This document shows, piece by piece, positions 53,581 through 62,027 of a stretch of DNA of 64,000 bases. Source of the DNA: an uncultured Pelagibacteraceae bacterium (GTDB lineage: Bacteria; Pseudomonadota; Alphaproteobacteria; Pelagibacterales; Pelagibacteraceae). The translations under genes and the position numbers were made by a program. The stretch spans positions 109,043 to 173,042 of the forward strand of contig CACIFV010000002.1 in NCBI GenBank assembly GCA_902586025.1, read 5' to 3'. The notes beneath the pieces are model-generated. The model was not told where the DNA came from. It did no database searches and saw nothing but the letters and a program-made list of their open reading frames with translations. How positions within the stretch are numbered: the first letter of the stretch is position 1; each line of letters begins with the position of its first letter.

Positions 53581-54297
53581 TTATTTTTTCTCTGCTGAAG
53601 CTTTTCCTTCTTCTTTTCCTTTATCACCATCTGCAGCTTTTTCTGCACCTTCTTCAGGTTTAGCATCTCCATCCGCAGCTGCCTCAGTAGCTTCTCCACC
53701 TTCTCCCTCAGCTTCTGCAGGTTTTTCAGGCTCTTTAACAACCGTTGGTGCTGCGACGGTTGCGATTACAAAGTCTCTTCCTTGAATTGTAGGTGTTACA
53801 TTTTCAGGTAAATTTATGAAAGATATTTTAATACTTGCTCCAATATCTAAGTTATTTAAATCCACAACTAACTCTGTCGGTATATTTTCCGTAGGACATC
53901 TTAATTCAACTTTTCGTCTTACTATATTCAAAACTCCACCTCTTTTTAATCCTGGTGACAATTCGTGGTTTATAAACTTAACTGGAATTTCTAAAATTAC
54001 TTTTGCACCTTTAACAATTCTTAAAAAATCTAAGTGTATAGGCTCATCTGTAACTGTATCAAAATCAATAACTCTTGGTAAAACTTTTTGTTCTTTCCCA
54101 TCAATATTAATTGAAATAATATTTGATAAAATATTTTCTTTATTTAATAGATTTTTTACTTCTTTAACAGAGACAGAGATTTTTTGATTTGGCTCCTCTC
54201 CTCCATAAATTATTCCTGGAACCATACCTTTACTTCTAAGAGATTTAACTTCACCCTTAGTTTTTGTTTCTCTTATTGTGGCTGCTAATAAACTCAT
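53581..54297 (-). CDS. rplY: 50S ribosomal protein L25 (CTC type) with acidic Ala-rich tail
   Basis: L25 binds 5S rRNA. The 238-residue protein is the long CTC form. The N-terminal 5S-binding domain has TKGEVKSLRSKGMVPGIIYGGEEP and LPRVIDFDTVTDEPIHLDFLRI (about residues 57-78); the second beta domain has VPVKFINHE-like IPVKFINHELSPGLKRGGVLNIVRR and DLNNLDIGASIKISFINLPENVTP. From about residue 190 the tail is low complexity: Ala, Glu, Gly, Lys and Asp repeats such as EGGEATEAAADGDAKPEEG. It is transcribed with prs upstream and pth downstream. Confidence 0.95.
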   Translation of the reverse strand: MSLLAATIRETKTKGEVKSLRSKGMVPGIIYGGEEPNQKISVSVKEVKNLLNKENILSNIISINIDGKEQKVLPRVIDFDTVTDEPIHLDFLRIVKGAKVILEIPVKFINHELSPGLKRGGVLNIVRRKVELRCPTENIPTELVVDLNNLDIGASIKISFINLPENVTPTIQGRDFVIATVAAPTVVKEPEKPAEAEGEGGEATEAAADGDAKPEEGAEKAADGDKGKEEGKASAEKK

Positions 54298-54342
54298 AAA
54301 GTGTCGGGTTTTTAACTTATGAAACTAAATTTTACAAGTAAA

Positions 54343-55275
54343 TTATTTAAATAGATCTGATACTGAGGTAGAATTTGATATTCTTTTAATAGCTTCTCCA
54401 ACCAAATTAGAGATTGTTAATACCTCAATATTCTTAGCTTTTTTAACTTTCATAGAATTATCTATTGTATCAGTTACAACTAAATTTTTTATCGAAGATT
54501 TCTTAATTTTTTCAACAGCATTACCACTTAATACGCCATGCGTTACATACACATGAACATCTTTAGCTCCTCTTTTTTTTAGTTCAGAAGCTGCATTTAC
54601 AATTGTTCCACCAGAGTCGATTATATCATCAACTAATATACAAGTTTTATTTTTAACATTTCCAATTACATTCATTACTTCTGACTTTCCAGGAGCAGGT
54701 CTTCTTTTATCTACTATTGCTAAATCTACATTTAACAATTTTCCTAAAGCTCTTGCTCTTGCGGTACCACCGACATCCGGAGCAACACAGATTATATTAT
54801 TTTTTTTTAATTTCTTTTTTATATGTCTAGCAAATATTGGAGTTGCAAATAAGTTATCTACTGGAATATCAAAAAATCCTTGAATTTGTCCAGAGTGTAA
54901 ATCAACTGTAACTACTCTATCTGCACCTGCTTTCGCAATAAGATTAGATACAAGTTTTGCAGATATAGATGTTCTAGGAACCACCTTTCTATCTTGTCTT
55001 GCATAACCAAAATATGGGATCACAGCGGTTATATTTTTAGCCGATGATCTTTTTAAAGCATCAATTGATAGTAGTAATTCCATCAAATTGTCATTTGCAG
55101 GAGACGAAACGGATTGAATTAAAAAAATACTATTGCCTCTAATATTTTCATTAATTTCAATATAGATTTCTCCATCTGCAAATTTTCTTATATTTGAATT
55201 CACTAATCTATTTTTCAAAAATTTAGATATTTTTTGACTAAGATGTTTATTGCTGTTTCCTGTGAGAATTTTCAT
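54343..55275 (-). CDS. prs: Ribose-phosphate pyrophosphokinase (PRPP synthase)
   Basis: Makes PRPP from ribose-5-phosphate and ATP for nucleotides, His and Trp. The 310-residue protein opens MKILTGNSNKHLSQKISKFL, has FADGEIYIEINENIRG, YFGYARQDRKVVPRTSISAKLVSNLI (catalytic loop, about residues 96-121), VTVDLHSGQIQGFFDIPVDNL (metal-binding) and the PRPP motif CILVDDIIDSGGTIVNAA (about 211-228). Normal length. It lies 10 bases after pgeF and 45 bases before rplY. Confidence 0.97.
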   Translation of the reverse strand: MKILTGNSNKHLSQKISKFLKNRLVNSNIRKFADGEIYIEINENIRGNSIFLIQSVSSPANDNLMELLLSIDALKRSSAKNITAVIPYFGYARQDRKVVPRTSISAKLVSNLIAKAGADRVVTVDLHSGQIQGFFDIPVDNLFATPIFARHIKKKLKKNNIICVAPDVGGTARARALGKLLNVDLAIVDKRRPAPGKSEVMNVIGNVKNKTCILVDDIIDSGGTIVNAASELKKRGAKDVHVYVTHGVLSGNAVEKIKKSSIKNLVVTDTIDNSMKVKKAKNIEVLTISNLVGEAIKRISNSTSVSDLFK

Positions 55276-55285
55276 CCGCGGTATA

Positions 55286-56038
55286 CTATTTAATCATAAT
55301 TGCAGAAATATTTCTACCATAATCGTTATGCTTATTTTTTTTTGCTCTCCTAGAACTAAAAAAGTTATTTTTTAAAGCATAGGTATCTTTTCTTATTATA
55401 TCTATTTTTTTAACTCCATTTTCATAAAATTGAGATTTTATATATTCGCTTAAATCAAAATAAATTTTTTTCTTTTTAAATGCGAAGAAATTCACATTTT
55501 TTTTATTTTTGTCCTTAAACAATTTAAAAAAATCATTTTTTACTTCGTAGCTGTTTTTTTTTATACATGGCCCAATACAAACAATCATATCTTTCTCCGA
55601 GCATCCATTTTTTTTCAAAAGTTGAATTGTTTTTTTTACTATTCCTTTAAAAGCTCCTTTCCATCCAGCATGAATTACACCAACAAATTTTTGCTTTTTT
55701 TCTATAATTAGAATTGGTGCACAATCTGCAGTGAGTATACTAATCGCAATATTTCGCTTATTTGTAATCATCGCGTCACCAGTCAATCTTTTTTTTGGAA
55801 TATCACTAATTTTATAAACTTTGTTACTGTGAATTTGATTAAGAGAAACTAGATTTTCACTTGTGCATCCTATTTTTTTTGAAACTATTTTTATATTTTT
55901 ACTTATATTAGCAATTTTATCTTTTGAACCTTTTCCGCAATTTAAACTTTTGTAAATCCCTTTTGAGGTACCACCTAATCTATTAAAAAAATAATGTGAA
56001 ATGGATTTTTGATCTTTAAAAATTTTTGACTTAATCAC
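55286..56038 (-). CDS. pgeF: Peptidoglycan editing factor PgeF (multicopper-like laccase domain, YfiH)
   Basis: A 250-residue protein of the DUF152/YfiH family. In E. coli this enzyme removes wrongly built muropeptide precursors; relatives act as purine nucleoside phosphorylases. The zinc-binding His/Cys motifs are HYFFNRLGGTSKGIYKSLNCG near the start, SLNQIHSNKVYKI, ILTADCAPILIIEKKQKFVGVIHAGWKGAFKGIVKKTI (about residues 98-135: the C and H ligands) and CIGPCIKKNSYEVKNDF. The order MidA-type methyltransferase then pgeF is common in alphaproteobacteria; they overlap by 4 bases here. Confidence 0.92.
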   Translation of the reverse strand: MIKSKIFKDQKSISHYFFNRLGGTSKGIYKSLNCGKGSKDKIANISKNIKIVSKKIGCTSENLVSLNQIHSNKVYKISDIPKKRLTGDAMITNKRNIAISILTADCAPILIIEKKQKFVGVIHAGWKGAFKGIVKKTIQLLKKNGCSEKDMIVCIGPCIKKNSYEVKNDFFKLFKDKNKKNVNFFAFKKKKIYFDLSEYIKSQFYENGVKKIDIIRKDTYALKNNFFSSRRAKKNKHNDYGRNISAIMIK

Positions 56039-57075
56039 TTAAAACCCAAATTAAAATTATTTTTGGATTTGCTTACAAATAATACTTTAAACATTGAGCC
56101 CATATATTTTGCATCAATTAATCTTTTTATTCTATAAAATATGTCAGCTTTCTTGCTAAATTTTAAATTTTTACTTATTATCTCAGCTCTTTTTAATATT
56201 CCTAATTTCATTAAGAAATTACCTTGGGTTGTTATTAAAGATTTTAAATTAGAATTTGCAAACTCTTTCTCGTACATTTTAAAATTTATTAAATGAGTAA
56301 TATCTGAATTATAAGGATTTTCTAAAAAACTAATTTTTCTATGCTTCTCAACACTTTGCAAAGTATTTTTCATTTTTCCACTGGTAAAGCCATAGTCTAT
56401 CATTAATAAACCACCATTATTTTTAAAAATAAAATTCCCTATTTCGTTAACAAATTTCATTGCTGAAGGTGAATATTCAACAAATTTTTCTTTTTTTATA
56501 TCCTTGCCTAAATATTTCTCAATTATTTTTGACGACACTTTTTGATAACAAACTTCAAACTTATTTTTTTTGTATGTTACATATTTTTCATACCAATTAT
56601 TGCTTTTCTTTAAAAACTGCTTGATGGGAAAAGCATCAAAAAACTCATTAGCCAAGAATATAGTTGGAGCCTTTGGAATTTCTTTTAAATTTTTAATCCA
56701 GCTTACTTTTTTCATATCTATTTTATCCTTCTGAATTTTTATCAGTAATGGACTTTTTTCTAAAATTAAGAAATTGGCAGATAAACTAATTTCACTAAAA
56801 TTATTTAAAGTTTTTATAATTTGTGACATCATCTCTCCATTACCTGCGCCCAGCTCCACAATATTTATTTTTTTTGGTTTTTTTAAATTCTCCCAAAATG
56901 AAATTAACCAAATAGATATCATTTCTGAAAAAAGAACAGAAATATTAGGAGATGTTATGAAATCACCTTTTTTTCCAAAAGGATTTTTTTTAATATAATA
57001 ACCATTATCCTTGTCATACAAAGATTTATAAATAAATCTATCCAACGAGATTTTTTTATTCTGTCCTATTAGCAT
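56035..57075 (-). CDS. SAM-dependent methyltransferase, MidA/NDUFAF7 family (DUF185)
   Basis: A 346-residue protein. The conserved start has FIYKSLYDKDNGYYIKKNPFGKKGDFITSPNISVLFSEMISIW (about residues 13-55), with KGDFITSP diagnostic of the family, then the SAM-binding INIVELGAGNGEMMSQII (about 69-86), LANEFFDAFPIKQFLKK and GGLLMIDYGF. In mitochondria NDUFAF7 methylates an Arg of complex I; the bacterial role is not established. It overlaps lgt by 20 bases and pgeF by 4, in the order lgt-midA-pgeF found across alphaproteobacteria. Confidence 0.92.
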   Translation of the reverse strand: MLIGQNKKISLDRFIYKSLYDKDNGYYIKKNPFGKKGDFITSPNISVLFSEMISIWLISFWENLKKPKKINIVELGAGNGEMMSQIIKTLNNFSEISLSANFLILEKSPLLIKIQKDKIDMKKVSWIKNLKEIPKAPTIFLANEFFDAFPIKQFLKKSNNWYEKYVTYKKNKFEVCYQKVSSKIIEKYLGKDIKKEKFVEYSPSAMKFVNEIGNFIFKNNGGLLMIDYGFTSGKMKNTLQSVEKHRKISFLENPYNSDITHLINFKMYEKEFANSNLKSLITTQGNFLMKLGILKRAEIISKNLKFSKKADIFYRIKRLIDAKYMGSMFKVLFVSKSKNNFNLGFK

Positions 57076-57832
57076 TTTTATAATATATGATAATTAATCC
57101 GCAGGTTAGTGCTATACAACTTATTATTTGCCCCATACTCAAATTGAAAAATAAATAACCTAATTGTTGATCTGGTTCTCTGAAGAACTCGATAACAAAT
57201 CTAAAAAATGAGTATAAAATTAAAAAATAACCTGAAATAATACCAGGTGTATTCCTTAATCTATTAAACATCATACTTAAAATAATAAATAGAACAACTC
57301 CCTCAAATATTGCCTCATAAATTTGTGAAGGATGTCGATTTAAATCATCAATTTTTATAAACTTTACCGACCATGGTACATTTGTTTCTATGCCATAAAG
57401 CTCTGAATTTATGAAATTTGATATTCTTCCTAAAAAAATTCCTATAGGAGAACAAACAGCAACCACATCTAAATAACTAAAAATATTTTGATTTTTATTT
57501 TTGCAGAAAAAATAAGTTCCTATAATAATTCCAATTAGTGCACCGTGAAAAGACATGCCTCCTTGCCAAATTTTTATAATCTCAACTGGATTACTGATAA
57601 AATAAATAGGGTCATAAATAATTACATATCCAAGTCTTCCACCAAGGATGATACTTATGATTAAATAAGTTATATAATCATCAAAATATTCTCTCTGAGC
57701 GTTATCTTTGATTAGTTTATTTTTTGCAAAATACCAACCAAATACTAAGCCAAATATATAAGACAATGAATACCATCTAATTTCTAATGAAAAGATCTCA
57801 AAAGCGACTGGGTCAAAATTATTAATAAACAT
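57056..57832 (-). CDS. lgt: Prolipoprotein diacylglyceryl transferase
   Basis: Transfers diacylglycerol from phosphatidylglycerol to the lipobox Cys of prolipoproteins, before LspA cuts. The 258-residue inner-membrane protein has about seven helices. IRWYSLSYIFGLVFGWYFA, ILGGRLGYVIIYDP, GGMSFHGALIGIIIG (catalytic His region), PIGIFLGRISNFINSELYG (the Lgt signature, about residues 131-149) and RHPSQIYEAIFEG are visible. First gene of the lgt-midA-pgeF run and divergent from ubiK (48 bases). Confidence 0.96.
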   Translation of the reverse strand: MFINNFDPVAFEIFSLEIRWYSLSYIFGLVFGWYFAKNKLIKDNAQREYFDDYITYLIISIILGGRLGYVIIYDPIYFISNPVEIIKIWQGGMSFHGALIGIIIGTYFFCKNKNQNIFSYLDVVAVCSPIGIFLGRISNFINSELYGIETNVPWSVKFIKIDDLNRHPSQIYEAIFEGVVLFIILSMMFNRLRNTPGIISGYFLILYSFFRFVIEFFREPDQQLGYLFFNLSMGQIISCIALTCGLIIIYYKNANRTE

Positions 57833-57880
57833 TTAATTGTAATATTATAAATATTACTTAAACTTTGATAAGAAATTATT

Positions 57881-58123
57881 ATGTCAAAATCAAGATTCGT
57901 ATTTGATAAATTTGCAAAATTTTTGGAAGAAGGACTGGTCAATTACAAAGATTTTAGTGATGAAGTAGTAAATATTTTACGATCAAAAAAAGAGGAAATT
58001 ATTCTTAAAATGAATTTAGTAAGTAAAGATGAAATCGATATATTAAATAAAAGAATTGAAAAATTAGAAAAAAAAATTGCTGAAAAAAAAGTTAAAAAAA
58101 AAACTAAACGGGCAAAGAAATAA
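57881..58123 (+). CDS. ubiK: UbiK/BMFP-type accessory factor for ubiquinone synthesis
   Basis: An 80-residue protein with an amphipathic start (SKSRFVFDKFAKFLEEGLVNYKDF) and a C-terminal trimeric coiled coil (VSKDEIDILNKRIEKLEKKIAEK), which is the BMFP pattern of YqiC/UbiK. In E. coli UbiK binds UbiJ and helps ubiquinone synthesis; related proteins fuse membranes in vitro. The tail is a lysine-rich run (KVKKKTKRAKK). A single gene, divergent from lgt; its last 20 bases overlap the convergent histidine kinase gene. Confidence 0.8.
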   Translation: MSKSRFVFDKFAKFLEEGLVNYKDFSDEVVNILRSKKEEIILKMNLVSKDEIDILNKRIEKLEKKIAEKKVKKKTKRAKK

Positions 58124-59426
58124 TAACTTTTAATCCACCTAAACTAGACTTATCAAATTTAAGATCTCCCCCATGTGATTTTACGACATCTGATGATATA
58201 GCTAAGCCAAGACCAACACTTGATTTTGTTTCTGATCTACTTTTGTCAATTTTATAAAATGGTTTCAAAACATTTTGATGTTCTTTTTGTGGTATTCCTG
58301 GACCATCATCCTCTATTGAGATATTAATAGTTGATCTTCCTTTTTTTAGATACAATTCAACATTATCAGCAAATTTTAGAGAATTATCTATTAGATTATT
58401 AATACATCTACTAATTAAATTTTTTCTTCCATCAAAATAAACCTTTTCTTTTAAAAAATATTTTATATTTGGTTTTTCATATTTTTTACATAAATCTTCA
58501 AGAAGGACAGATATATCAAACGTTTCAGTTTTATCTTTTGCTCCAGATCTTGCGAATTGAAGATATTCATTTAACATTTTTTCCATTTCATCAACGTCTC
58601 TTGATAGTTTTTCAACAACACTTTTGTCTTTAATCATCGCTATTTGAAGTTTTATCCTTGTCAAAGGTGTTCTTAAATCGTGGCTGATACCTGATAGCAT
58701 TTCAGATCTTTGATTAAGATGTCTTATTATTCTTTTTCTCATTTTATCAAATTCTAAACCAGCTTTTCGGATTTCGAGTGCTCCAGAAGGTCTAAATTCG
58801 TCAATATCTTCACCTCTTCCAAATCTTTCAGATGCCTCTGCAAGTTTGGTTATGGGTCTAGTTTGATTCTTTAAAAAAATTATTGCTACTGCTATCATTA
58901 ATAATGCTGGCAATGTTATCCAAAGACCAAATAATCTAGCCGAGCTTGTAGTTAGTCTATCTCTTGGAATATAAAATTGAAAATATCCTTTTGAATATCC
59001 TATTTTTAAATCAACAACTTCTTTGAAGTTTGTTGTATCAAACCAATAAGTTAAATTTTTTTTCTTTAATTCCCTTCTTAGCGATCGATCCACTGGACTG
59101 AACCATCTTTCTGGTATTTTATTTGGCAAGATTTTATCTTTTTCATATTTAATATTAAAACCCAAATGTTCCTTGAATAAAATTATTATAAAATCTTTGT
59201 TCGTTTCATCGTTATCATAAGCGTCTACAAAAGTTTTGACTTCAGAAACCAATGCTCTTGTCATTCCAGAATTAGTTTTGATCCATAGACTATCAAAAAA
59301 AACTAACGAAATAGTGATTTGCATAACAACTATTGGAACAGCAACTATGAGTAGACCTCTATAAAAAAGTCTTTTAGGTAAAATATTTTTTATATATCTA
59401 CTCAATCCATAAAACATAACCTTCAC
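58104..59426 (-). CDS. EnvZ-type sensor histidine kinase
   Basis: A 440-residue membrane kinase. Two membrane helices (about residues 22-44 and 168-188) flank a periplasmic domain of about 120 residues; a HAMP domain follows with PITKLAEASERFGRGEDIDEFRPSGALEIRKAG. The phospho-acceptor His is in LSGISHDLRTPLTRIKLQIAMI (about residue 250), then the ATPase N box CINNLIDNSLKF, G1 EDDGPGIPQ, F box PFYKID and G2 SVGLGLAISSDVVKSHGG. It probably phosphorylates the OmpR-like regulator encoded just upstream, whose gene it overlaps by 29 bases. The signal is unknown. Confidence 0.92.
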   Translation of the reverse strand: MKVMFYGLSRYIKNILPKRLFYRGLLIVAVPIVVMQITISLVFFDSLWIKTNSGMTRALVSEVKTFVDAYDNDETNKDFIIILFKEHLGFNIKYEKDKILPNKIPERWFSPVDRSLRRELKKKNLTYWFDTTNFKEVVDLKIGYSKGYFQFYIPRDRLTTSSARLFGLWITLPALLMIAVAIIFLKNQTRPITKLAEASERFGRGEDIDEFRPSGALEIRKAGLEFDKMRKRIIRHLNQRSEMLSGISHDLRTPLTRIKLQIAMIKDKSVVEKLSRDVDEMEKMLNEYLQFARSGAKDKTETFDISVLLEDLCKKYEKPNIKYFLKEKVYFDGRKNLISRCINNLIDNSLKFADNVELYLKKGRSTINISIEDDGPGIPQKEHQNVLKPFYKIDKSRSETKSSVGLGLAISSDVVKSHGGDLKFDKSSLGGLKVIISLPV

Positions 59427-60075
59427 CTCTTATTGTTTGTAAATAATTTGGACTTTTGGGGTTTTCTTCAATTTTCTTTCTAAGTCTTGTAATTATTACG
59501 TCAACTGATCTTTCTTTATCAATTTTTATAAGATTTCCAATTTCCTCTCTTTTAAAAATTTTCCCTGGAGAGTTAACCATTTTATCCAAAATTATCTTTT
59601 CTGTATTATTGATTTTTATAGATTTTTCATTTTTCATAATAAATTGTTTATTAAGATCTATTTCAATTTTACCAAATTTAAATTTTCTGTTTGTATTTCT
59701 ATATTTTGTTTTATTTAAGATATTATTAATTCTAAGTATTAATTCTTTAGGCTCAAAAGGTTTTGGAAGGTAATCGTCTGCACCAATATCTAAACCCTCT
59801 ATTCTCTCTGAGGCTTCACCTTTTGCTGTTAAAAGAATTATTGGGGTTGAGATTTTGTCTTTATTTTCTTTTGTAAATTCTAAACCACTTTTGCCTGGCA
59901 TCATTATATCAAGCACTATTAAATCAAATTTTATAACCTTAACTTTTTCAAGAGCATCTTCGGCGCTATTTGAGCTCGTTACGAGATAGTTATTTTGTGA
60001 AAGATATTCTTTAACTAATTCTCTTATGCCATCATCGTCATCTACAACTAAAATATGTGCTTTAAATTTTTCCAT
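59398..60075 (-). CDS. OmpR/PetR-type response regulator
   Basis: A 225-residue two-domain regulator. The receiver has the acidic pocket HILVVDDDDGIRELVKEYL, phospho-acceptor Asp in FDLIVLDIMMPGKSGLEF (about residue 54), LLTAKGEASERIEGLDIGADDYLPKPFEPKEL (Thr and Lys). The C-terminal winged helix shows ILDKMVNSPGKIFKREEIGNLI and RSVDVIITRLRKKIEENPKSPNYLQTIRGEGYVL. In Rhodobacter the orthologous pair PetP-PetR controls growth and bc1 expression; here too a MarR gene overlaps upstream (14 bases) and petABC lies about 8 kb away. Confidence 0.93.
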   Translation of the reverse strand: MEKFKAHILVVDDDDGIRELVKEYLSQNNYLVTSSNSAEDALEKVKVIKFDLIVLDIMMPGKSGLEFTKENKDKISTPIILLTAKGEASERIEGLDIGADDYLPKPFEPKELILRINNILNKTKYRNTNRKFKFGKIEIDLNKQFIMKNEKSIKINNTEKIILDKMVNSPGKIFKREEIGNLIKIDKERSVDVIITRLRKKIEENPKSPNYLQTIRGEGYVLWIE

Positions 60076-60505
60076 TAATTATTTTTTTTAAAACATTATC
60101 AAAACTAACAACCTCATTTGCTTTTGATGCAGAAAATGCTTGGTAAATTCTTTTCTTTTGAACTGAGAAAATTTCGTTAAATAATTTTTCTCCTTCTTCT
60201 GTTAAGTAGACATGCTTTATTCTGGTATCTATTTGATCTTTTTCGTATTTTATAGCTTTTAGATTTATTAAATCTTTCAAAACTCTATTCAAACTTTGCT
60301 TAGTAACTTTCAACTTCCTTAAAAGATCCGATATCGTAATACCCTCATATAATGAAATTAGGTGAATAACCTTATTATGTGCGACACCTATGGAGTATTT
60401 ATTTAATACATTTTTAGCATCTGAGACTGTCTCTCTGTATCCAAGAAATATTTTTTCAATATATTGTTTGAGATCCTCATCTTTTAAATATAAAAGTTTT
60501 TTCAT
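60062..60505 (-). CDS. MarR family transcriptional regulator (PetP-like)
   Basis: A 147-residue winged-helix protein with ITISDLLRKLKVTKQSLNRVLKDLINLKAIKYEKDQIDTRIKHVYLTEEGEKLFNEI (about residues 74-130), the MarR DNA-binding core and wing with D-x-R. It precedes an OmpR-type regulator and overlaps it by 14 bases, as petP-petR of Rhodobacter does, which suggests a PetP-like role. The ligand is unknown. It is divergent from ilvE with 59 bases between, where its operator would be expected. Confidence 0.88.
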   Translation of the reverse strand: MKKLLYLKDEDLKQYIEKIFLGYRETVSDAKNVLNKYSIGVAHNKVIHLISLYEGITISDLLRKLKVTKQSLNRVLKDLINLKAIKYEKDQIDTRIKHVYLTEEGEKLFNEIFSVQKKRIYQAFSASKANEVVSFDNVLKKIINGKI

Positions 60506-60564
60506 ATTGGTAAGTTATATTGACTTATTATATATACAAATATATTTTTTTATAAAATTAAATA

Positions 60565-61446
60565 ATGATACCTTTCGATAAACGATCAGGAAAAATTTGG
60601 TACAATAATGAGCTTGTTGAATGGCAAGATGCAAAATGCCATGTAATCAGTCATGGACTTCATTATGCAAGTTTAGTTTTTGAAGGTGAAAGAGTATACG
60701 ACGGAGAAATATTTAAGCTAGAAGAGCATACAGACAGATTATTTTATTCTGCAAAAAGATTAGATATTAATATTCCTTATACAAAGGATGAAATAAATGA
60801 AGCTTCTAAAAAAATTGTAGCGGTTCAAAATATTCAAAATGGTTATGTTAGACCATTTGCGTGGAGAGGAAGTGAGATGATGGGTGTATCTGCACAGAAA
60901 ACTTCCATTAATGTAGCAATAGCGACGTGGGAATGGCCTGCGTATTTTGATCCAAAATTAAAAGCTGAAGGAATAAGATTAAATATTTCTAAATGGCGAA
61001 GACCGGCTCCAAATACTATTCCATGGGATGCAAAAGCAGCTGGATTATATATGATTTGCACACTTTCAAAACACGAAGCTGAACAACAAGGGTATTCTGA
61101 ATCATTAATGTTAGATTTTGAAGGTAATGTTGCAGAAGGAACAAGTGCAAATATTTTTTTTAAAGATAAAAATCATGAATTACATACACCAATACCAGAT
61201 TCCTTTTTAAATGGTATTACAAGACAAGCTGTAATTGAATTAGCCAAATCAAAAAATATTAAAGTTCATGAAAGAAAAATTTCTCCAGATGAACTAGGTA
61301 ATTTTGATGGATGTTTCTTAACTGGCACAGCAGCTGAAATAACACCAGTTGCAAGTATAGCAGATCACAAATACAAAATTTGCGATGTTATATTAGGATT
61401 ATCAAAAAGCTTTGATCAGTTAGTTAGACAAAAAAAAGCTGCTTAA
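60565..61446 (+). CDS. ilvE: Branched-chain amino acid aminotransferase
   Basis: PLP class IV aminotransferase for Leu, Ile and Val. The 293-residue protein opens MIPFDKRSGKIWYNNELVEW, has HVISHGLHYASLVFEGERVY, IRPFAW-like YVRPFAWRGSEMMGV, the PLP Lys in PNTIPWDAKAAGLYMIC (about residue 155), DFEGNVAEGTSANIFF and FLTGTAAEITPVASI near the end. WRRPAPNTIP is typical of IlvE; D-amino acid transaminases differ here. It overlaps the convergent pgsA by 4 bases at the 3' end. Confidence 0.95.
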   Translation: MIPFDKRSGKIWYNNELVEWQDAKCHVISHGLHYASLVFEGERVYDGEIFKLEEHTDRLFYSAKRLDINIPYTKDEINEASKKIVAVQNIQNGYVRPFAWRGSEMMGVSAQKTSINVAIATWEWPAYFDPKLKAEGIRLNISKWRRPAPNTIPWDAKAAGLYMICTLSKHEAEQQGYSESLMLDFEGNVAEGTSANIFFKDKNHELHTPIPDSFLNGITRQAVIELAKSKNIKVHERKISPDELGNFDGCFLTGTAAEITPVASIADHKYKICDVILGLSKSFDQLVRQKKAA

Positions 61447-62027
61447 TCTTTATTATCTTCAGATATTGCATGGTCTATTCCTTTTCTAAGATAATCATAT
61501 CCAGTATAAAGTGTTAAAAAAGCGGATAGCCATAAAATAATTATGCCTATTGTTTGAGCATTATAATCTTGAAAATTTATTAATTTATTTCCTGTTTCCC
61601 CAGTCAGAAGTATTGCTATCGAAAACATCTGCAAGAATGTTTTAAGTTTTGCTAAATTAGAAACTGGAAGCTTTATTTTTCCTTTCGCTAGAAATTCTCT
61701 TAAACCTGAAATTAGTATTTCCCTTGTAAGAATTATAATAGCTGCAATAACTTCATAATTTTTTATTGTTTGGTCCATAACTAACAAAATTAACGCAGTT
61801 GCAACAATAATTTTATCTGCAATAGGATCTAAAAGTTCACCAAGTTTAGACTCTTCTTTAAACATCCTTGCCAAAAGGCCGTCTAAAAAATCTGTAAATG
61901 AGGCAATTAAAAAAAGAGCAAATGGTATAACGTCTCCATAAAATCCAGGAAGGTAGAATGTAAAAACAAATATTGGAACAATTATTATTCGTCCAATTGT
62001 TAAATAATTAGGTATTTTAAATTTCAT
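61443..62027 (-). CDS. pgsA: CDP-diacylglycerol-glycerol-3-phosphate 3-phosphatidyltransferase
   Basis: Makes phosphatidylglycerol phosphate at the inner membrane; its product feeds Lgt among others. The 194-residue protein has about five helices and the CDP-alcohol phosphatidyltransferase motif [24 protein letters not shown] (about residues 48-71; the D-G-x2-A-R-x8-G-x3-D-x3-D pattern is complete). [18 protein letters not shown] at the start is typical. It overlaps the uvrC stop codon by 4 bases. Confidence 0.95.
   Translation of the reverse strand: MKFKIPNYLTIGRIIIVPIFVFTFYLPGFYGDVIPFALFLIASFTDFLDGLLARMFKEESKLGELLDPIADKIIVATALILLVMDQTIKNYEVIAAIIILTREILISGLREFLAKGKIKLPVSNLAKLKTFLQMFSIAILLTGETGNKLINFQDYNAQTIGIIILWLSAFLTLYTGYDYLRKGIDHAISEDNKD

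Noticed and set aside
53516..53785. Ser/Ala/Pro-rich 89-codon frame opposite the rplY tail
   Set aside because: Arises from reading the Ala/Glu/Gly repeat backwards; it crosses the rplY-pth gap without a start signal.
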